From Apostichopus japonicus (lineage: Eukaryota; Echinodermata; Holothuroidea; Aspidochirotida; Stichopodidae), in NCBI RefSeq assembly GCF_037975245.1, contig NC_092567.1:9069214-9133213 (forward strand): a stretch of DNA of 64,000 bases, given 5' to 3'. The translations under genes were made by a program, and so were the position numbers. Shown here in pieces: positions 57,831 through 64,000 of the stretch. Numbering within the stretch: the stretch's first letter is position 1; the number at the start of each line of letters is the position of its first letter. The notes beneath the pieces were generated by a model, which was not told the origin of the DNA, did no database searches, and saw only the letters and a program-made list of their open reading frames with translations.

Positions 57831-60800
57831 TTAATTTAGGTAACTTTCAGTAGCTGTCTCCACTTTAGAGAAATCTTCAATCCACCACTGCATACTACAA
57901 TATAGTAGTTGTGTTCAGTCAAGTTTGTTAGCTCTACACAATTAAACAAGTGGAATCTTAAAAATGTCATTTGATGTTATTTATAGAGCTAATTAGGCAA
58001 GCTGTCTTCACCTACATATAGCCTGTAGATTTCATCAAAGGAACCCAACACAGCCCATGACCATTTCACAAACTGACTGTTGAGAAATTATCATGTGAAG
58101 ACTCACATCCACAAAGGAAGTTATGTCAGGAGTGATGTGTTCCCACTTGACTTTTTCTTTCACTTTCTTGGAGGAAATGTACAGAAGAAATGTTGAAAAC
58201 TGTATCACCTGGAGGTTAAAGAGAAAATACACAATAACTCAACTTTCCATTCACTAGATTTATCAGGTGAAAATTCATCAGGTCTGTGATCATTTTTGTA
58301 ACATACATCAACGTCTTCCCTTGTGTCTTATTAATAAGTATATATGAGTAGTATAGGGTGTGTCTCAGGGCAGCAAATATATTGTTTTTAGGAATATGTT
58401 TTGCATCTGATGTAAGCAATTACAACACTTGTAGTGGTGACTAATCAACTCCATGTTACCTTCCAAGAATTGTGTAGCCCCCCACCCCCCCCCCCCCCCC
58501 ATAAAAGAAATCTTTTGACAATTGCTGGAAATTTTCTACCAGATTTGTGAGCTATCTTCCATAGTATTGCAACAGAAAATAAATGTAGAAAGCACATCTG
58601 CTGGAGTTTCCTGGAAATATCTCCTAAATGGACAGTATTATAACTGAAGTGCAAATAATGTACATCTTAAACAGAACACATTAAGAGAATCCTTCAACAC
58701 TGTTGACCAATGGCTAAGAATATAATCCTGAATTACTTTGGTTTTTTCTCTGGGGACATGAATGTGGTCCAGGGGGTTCATGCATGTCTTGTATTACTGA
58801 CTGACAACAACATATCCACACATTACAGTAAACCCACTAAAGAATTCCATTTGTAATCCCTTAGTATATAGCTCATTAACAAATGACATAAAACCTAGAT
58901 TATCTTCAGATTTAAATTTTACATCAATTTTATTGGGTTTTAGATGTACTGAGAGGGGAAGGGTTGGAAAGGTTAGGATGGAAACAGAGATTTTTATGGT
59001 CCCTGTTAGTCATTCTACATGGTTCTAACTTAGTGTGGGTATGGTTCTAACTTAGTGTGTGTATGGGTCTCATTTTGTGTGCAGTGACTCTATTTAATTG
59101 TTAGGGCACATGCACTTATGAATTAAATTGATTGTTTATGAGCCTGCCATACATTTAACTGCCTATTATTTGCGGAAATTACAGTAGGCTGACAATACAG
59201 GGGAGTCTGGCTGCGCTGTTAAGACTGATTACTACCCTTACCTGCCACCCAACACTATGACACACTGATAAATTAGAAGGGATCAAGTCATCTGAATATT
59301 TTGTTCCTTCATTTATGATGGCTACACAAAACAAAGAAATGGACCCAGTATACTAAACACATACACCTCTTTGTGTACTTTTACACAATGGTAAGCAATA
59401 CAATGTATGACATGTATTGCCAAATATATGGTGTATGCATGTTAGACTGAAGCCATTATCTTTTTCCCTAGGCCCATAGGGAGTTTGCTGATCAAGCAAG
59501 ATTCAAAACAATTACTGTTCCAACAGGATTAGGCAGTAACAAAATCACTTCCTACTTCAGAATCAAATCTAATTATAACTACAACCCAGCTTACCAGTCC
59601 TGCTATACTCTAAGTATACACTAATCATTACCATCAGCATATTGTAAACCATTCTGTGCAAGATCCACATCATGTGACCCCCAAAGATCGTCTCAAGAAA
59701 GATTAATCCACATTTACCTAATCAGGAGATAAAGACAAAGACAATAAGAAACATATCAGAACTAGATGTTTAATGCAAACGATAAAATCCCTTGTTTTTG
59801 AGTTTGCCTTTTTAATATTTACTCAACAGTTATTCCATTGCTCACAGATACACAAGCTTATGCTAAAATGACTCAATAATTGCAGGTTCCTTCATTTTAT
59901 TGCAAGGCGCTTTTATTTTAAAGTTGAATAATTTTTGGAAATTTATCCATAAAGAAAACAAAAGGCAAAATTTGGTAACATGTTTGCAATCCTATGGATA
60001 AGACTAACTTGGTCAGCATACTTTCTAATTAGATACTTTTAACGTTTTTTGGTGCAGCAGGCCAATGAAGTTGTTCATCTTTGTATGAACACTAAATTTC
60101 TAATTCTATTACTTTGAAGTCAAGCAAAGTTAGGCCTAATTACTGGTCTAGATTGCTTTTTTCAAACTATCTGTATACCAGTGTGAAGCAGTGGCTGCTC
60201 TATTACATAAATGTTAGTGTTTTTGCTTTCACAACTTTCCCAGTAACTTCATTTCCAATTTTGCCAATATACAGCAACATGATGCACCCCCTCCCCCTCC
60301 CTACCCAAACACACTGTTATAACAGAATTACTGAATTACACAATAACTTTAAGAACAGAAAAATCATACAAATGCATTAAAGATTTCAGATGACATAACA
60401 TTCTAAGTGATTGTCATATTGTGTTGTATGATCTTCTGTGATAGAATCATAAACTGTTGCTTGTCATAGTGCAATAGTCAATACCTAGCATTATCCATGG
60501 CATATTTAATATGATGGGATATGTGGAACCTGTCATAAATTACATAATATCCACTCAACCTGGAGGCTGTGATAATTGAAAGCCTTCATTAGCATTATAT
60601 GCTCACACAGTGACAGGAATAAAAGTGCTGCATCATGAAAAAATGGATGCTAATGACCATTAAAAATTGGTCAGATTTGAGAGATTAGAGATGTACTTGG
60701 CATCAGAATTTCATCCTCTTGAAACCTACAATTATGATACAATTTGTAGAGATGATGCTACAATTAGAGAAATACTGAACAAAAGAGGTCTCACAGAATC

Positions 60801-63800
60801 CCTGAGTCTAAGACACAAACTTTAGCAGTATTCTAACTAGATTGTTTATATGTTATGTCTTGTTTTAACAGTGATTTGAATTGAAGGGAGTTGGGGGGGG
60901 GGGGGGTACTGGATGATAGACTTTCCGGTGGGGAAATTTCCCTTGAGGGATCATCTGATACGTCATGGAGTAAAAATATTAAAATACCACTTTCATTTTC
61001 ATGGAGGAGGGGAGGAGGGGGGAGGGGTGGGTGGGTAAGAATCAGTTGGTGGACCATACAATCATTACCCTGCTCATGTTAACTGTACACATTTCTTCCA
61101 AGAGCTGTAATCCGGATATGGTAAAGCCCTAAAAAGGCTGGTCTCAGGACTGAATAATTCCAGTTTACCTGATGATGAGAAAAAAAAAACTGCATTTGGT
61201 GATCAATTATAATGTTATTATTCAGGTAAATTTTCATCATCGGGTCTGCAAGTAGCAGCATTCTACCATGTAGCATTGTCAAACACAGAACACAGCTGAT
61301 ATAAACATATGGTATGTAGCAAAATGCTACTGCAGTTTCAAAATAAATCACTCAGTTATAATTATAATAACAATGTAAAGAAACTAATGCAACTAAAATA
61401 CAAATCTATAGACTGTACAAGATGAGTTCAAGGTCTCATAATGCTTCCCAAAGTGTGTATACAGCTCACCTAATACCAAGCTAATTGAAATATAAAGAAA
61501 CATTAACTTGAAATTGAGACAAGCATGGAATCTTCAATACAAACTTTAGGCAATAACACTGGACTGTCTATAGGTTGATGAATTTGTAGGATTTCTGAAA
61601 TGATGACATTGTACTCTAATTGATTGAGTTAAAGTACATATTTTTCTATCTGCAGACTTTGACATATACTGTTATTTCATAACATGTTGTTCGGTGCAGT
61701 CCTGTTGTGAGAGGGTGAGGGTTGGGTGGAGGCTACAGTTGTACGTCAGCTAAGTGCCCAGTGAAATATGTGATAAAGATTGATATACTTTAAACTTTGG
61801 ATAAACAAAGACTTAAAAAAAGTGGATCTGGTGACACAACTGTGCATGGAACTGTGCCTGGCTCTCAATATCACTGGTTTTGTGTACATCTTACTTGAAT
61901 AATGCTTCTTTAGCCTCACAAGATGTGATTGTGAATCTTAGAACTGGTGTGCGACAGTTTATCAGGAGTTTGGCTAAAAATAACAAAGAAGAAAAGGAGA
62001 TCTACAAACCCAACCATAATCTTCAGCTGATATGATAGACATCTTTGAGATGAATATCAAAGGTGGAGTTGATTTGCATTCTACTGTCCAATTTTATAGT
62101 TCAAATCATATTTCCAATATTTAAGCAAATGCTAAAAACAGTAATCTCTACTGTACTACAGTCAATAAATATCATAACAAACATAACACATTAAATTTCA
62201 AGATTATATCCATAGTTGTGTGACATATGTGACCTACCTAAATTAATCAAGGTTTCTTGATGGAGTGGAGTGTTCATTACAAATACTCTTAACACAAAGC
62301 TCAGCAATACAGACTGAGTTGACTTCTTTAATGTTTCTACAGCATCATGGAATATCTAAAATGGTATTTCAAGTTTTTGGTTTTAATCTGAAGAAAATAA
62401 GTACCTAAACAGAAGACATATTTGTAGGTAACCCAAGCTACTTTCATATAAACCAACAAGTTGTCTTCCAGTTTTACCATTCTGGGAGTGTCAGGAGTTC
62501 TAGAAGACTTTATTCATATGAGTCTAAAAGGCAAGTTTTATTTCAGTTTGGAAAATGGTAAAATGTACCAGAGGGTGTTGAGGTAGCTATTGTGTCATAC
62601 TGTAGCAAGGTCATTACAAACATACCAAGTACTGGATTAATCCAGCAAGAATCCGATCGTTTTAATGTCCTTACTAGGGATTAATTCTGTCAGTTGTATT
62701 TAATCTACCACACATCTTTGAAACGTTATCATTACTGTTCTACACTTACCATTAATGTGATTACCATCACATGGAGGAAATATCAGCTGATGAACCATTC
62801 ATCGTCCTTGTCAGCACAGTATGAACGTGAACTTCCATCGACAACTGGTAACTACAGGTAGAATAGGTGATCCCCTAATAGCTCGCTTCATATTTAACCT
62901 AATGAAGAGAAAAGAAAGTGATGTGAATGAGATTTGAGTCCTAATTATAGGAGACATTGAGAATGTCAGTCAGAAATAGATACGTGAATGTCTCTGGCTA
63001 ACTACCCTGTATACATGAACAATCACAGAGAAAAAAATACAGAGGAAGGAGTACACTTCAGTTTCCAATAACCAGGTATTAAGTGTAAAAACAATTAGCC
63101 AGTTAAGCATCAAACTTGAACCGGATTGTCCGTTGTTTAGTGGAAGTGGCATATAAAGGTGTGGTGCAGTGATATAAATGAGCTCCCAAAGGAGAGTCCA
63201 ACCTCACACAAACCCAACCATGCATGGTTTGGGCCTGACTGAGAAATGTGTGAGATTTCGCACCACTCTTTCGTATTGAGGACAGAATGTCTTTTGAATT
63301 TCCACTCATTAGGAGATAATTGTATCTAATTTAGTGTGTCAGCTTTGGTGGATGTGTTTTCATATTATTTTTTCTTTATTTAATGGCACCAAGCCTCTGG
63401 AGATTGCACTGGCTACATTGACCTAGTTACACCACTCTCCGGGGGGGGGGTCTCTTTCTAGATTTTAGATCACCAAAGGTTTATAAAGTACCCTGTTCAG
63501 CTGGTCAATAGCCATACAATATGGTTAGTTCTTTCTTTGGCAGATGAAGACACTTGTAGCCTCAAAATTTTGAGTTAAAAAGTTTTGAGATGAAAATGTC
63601 AAAATTTTGACTTTTGAGGTCAAAATCTTGAGATAAAAATTCCAAATATTGAGAAAGCAAATTCAAAATTTTGAAATTTGGGGTCACTTATTTTTTTTTC
63701 TTAAGCCGCCGTACTAAGTCGGTGAAGTTAGATCAGTTTAGAGACCAATTAGATTTCTTAAAACCAACTGCAGTGACTGGAGCAGCAATGTTTAAAAATT

Positions 63801-64000
63801 AAACAAGCATAAGTGACAATTCTTTATTCACAGAGCACATACTCAGATTAGAAGGAAGTATATCCACTTGTGTTCTCTATTTATAGTGGCTGGACTTACA
63901 AGGGTACTGCAAAGTTCTCCAAATCTTCATTATTTTCACATAGTTTCTGGAATCTGCTAGCAATTTTGAGCACATGAGGACATGTCAGTAATAGAAATAC
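57831..64000 (-). CDS. 3' part of an unrecognised multi-exon gene (up to 12 exons)
   Basis: Exons in coding order, all phase-compatible: 64000-63900 (runs off the window; GTAAGT donor), 62851-62771, 62481-62433, 62355-62238, 61973-61895, 61329-61267, 61149-61091, 60627-60560, 59691-59595, 59321-59242, 58208-58107 and terminal 57887-57831 (TAA). The firmest, with good sites at both ends, are 62355-62238 (VETLKKSTQSVLLSFVLRVF), 61973-61895 (INCRTPVLRFTITSCEAKEA), 59321-59242 (NEGTKYSDDLIPSNLSVCHS), 58208-58107 (KEKVKWEHITPDITSFVD) and the last (WWIEDFSKVETATESYLN). Exons 62481-62433, 61149-61091 and 59691-59595 use weaker sites and are tentative. From 62355 to the stop the model spans 723 bp, 240 codons. 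The product is leucine-rich and helical, like HEAT/ARM-type scaffolds, without clear signal or membrane segments. I do not recognise the family. Confidence 0.65.

Noticed and set aside
63103-63309. 68-codon minus frame within the right-end gene
   Set aside because: No usable acceptor and donor pair and no phase fit with the exons on either side; treated as intron.

Overview
This is a eukaryotic, animal-type genomic window: AT-rich, intron-bearing, with few long reading frames and many transposons and tandem repeats. The clearest protein is a STAND NTPase of the NACHT/NLR type (about 25.2-27.0 kb). Large NLR families, a CR1/L2-like LINE tail, a Ty1/copia gag relic and abundant short hAT elements fit a marine invertebrate deuterostome. 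An echinoderm is my best guess, but the sequence does not prove it.

Genes. Coding sequence is split into short exons, so I found genes by matching splice signals and intron phase rather than long ORFs. (1) At the left end, minus strand, exons 2942-3022 and 1331-1711 form the 3' end of an unrecognised gene; a possible first exon lies at 9138-9182. (2) At 25203-27037, plus strand, two phase-matched exons encode a NACHT module; no LRR or effector domain was found. (3) At 39314-39487, minus strand, there is a clean first exon (58 codons, GTAAGT donor) with an Ets-like promoter site; two weaker first-exon candidates lie at 33274-33426 and 35336-35369. (4) At the right end, minus strand, up to twelve phase-compatible exons run from beyond position 64000 down to a stop at 57831. 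They encode a helical protein I cannot name, and a poly(A) signal follows 33 bp after the stop.

Mobile DNA. Ends and target duplications can be read for several non-autonomous DNA transposons. hAT-like elements with 8-bp duplications lie at 7181-8387, 10960-11483, 13468-13840, 30923-31287 and probably 48935-49753. A PIF/Harbinger-like element (56722-57766, TTA duplication) is filled with 147-bp tandem repeats. A 2.2-kb element built of TTTACC-type repeats lies at 3704-5907, with others at 42234-42811 and 53894-54571. There is a long fold-back element at 51.0-52.3 kb, a near-perfect hairpin at 32313-32478, a LINE 3' end and a copia gag pseudogene. A short retroelement at about 345-556 joins a U2 snRNA 5' end to a body with a strong 63-nt hairpin; a second, headless copy lies near 28.6 kb.

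Satellites: a 2.8-kb GGAT/GGATA array (16.86-19.62 kb), a 14-bp array (21.64-22.6 kb), 53-bp and 135-bp arrays, two related arrays of AGCTCCCT...AGGGAGCT palindromes (29.3-29.9 and 47.5-48.5 kb), CCGGACAATT minisatellites in opposite orientation at 39.7 and 43.1 kb, and a C/T-rich array at 54.66-55.43 kb. Many long ORFs in these arrays are artefacts. The remaining DNA looks intronic or intergenic.
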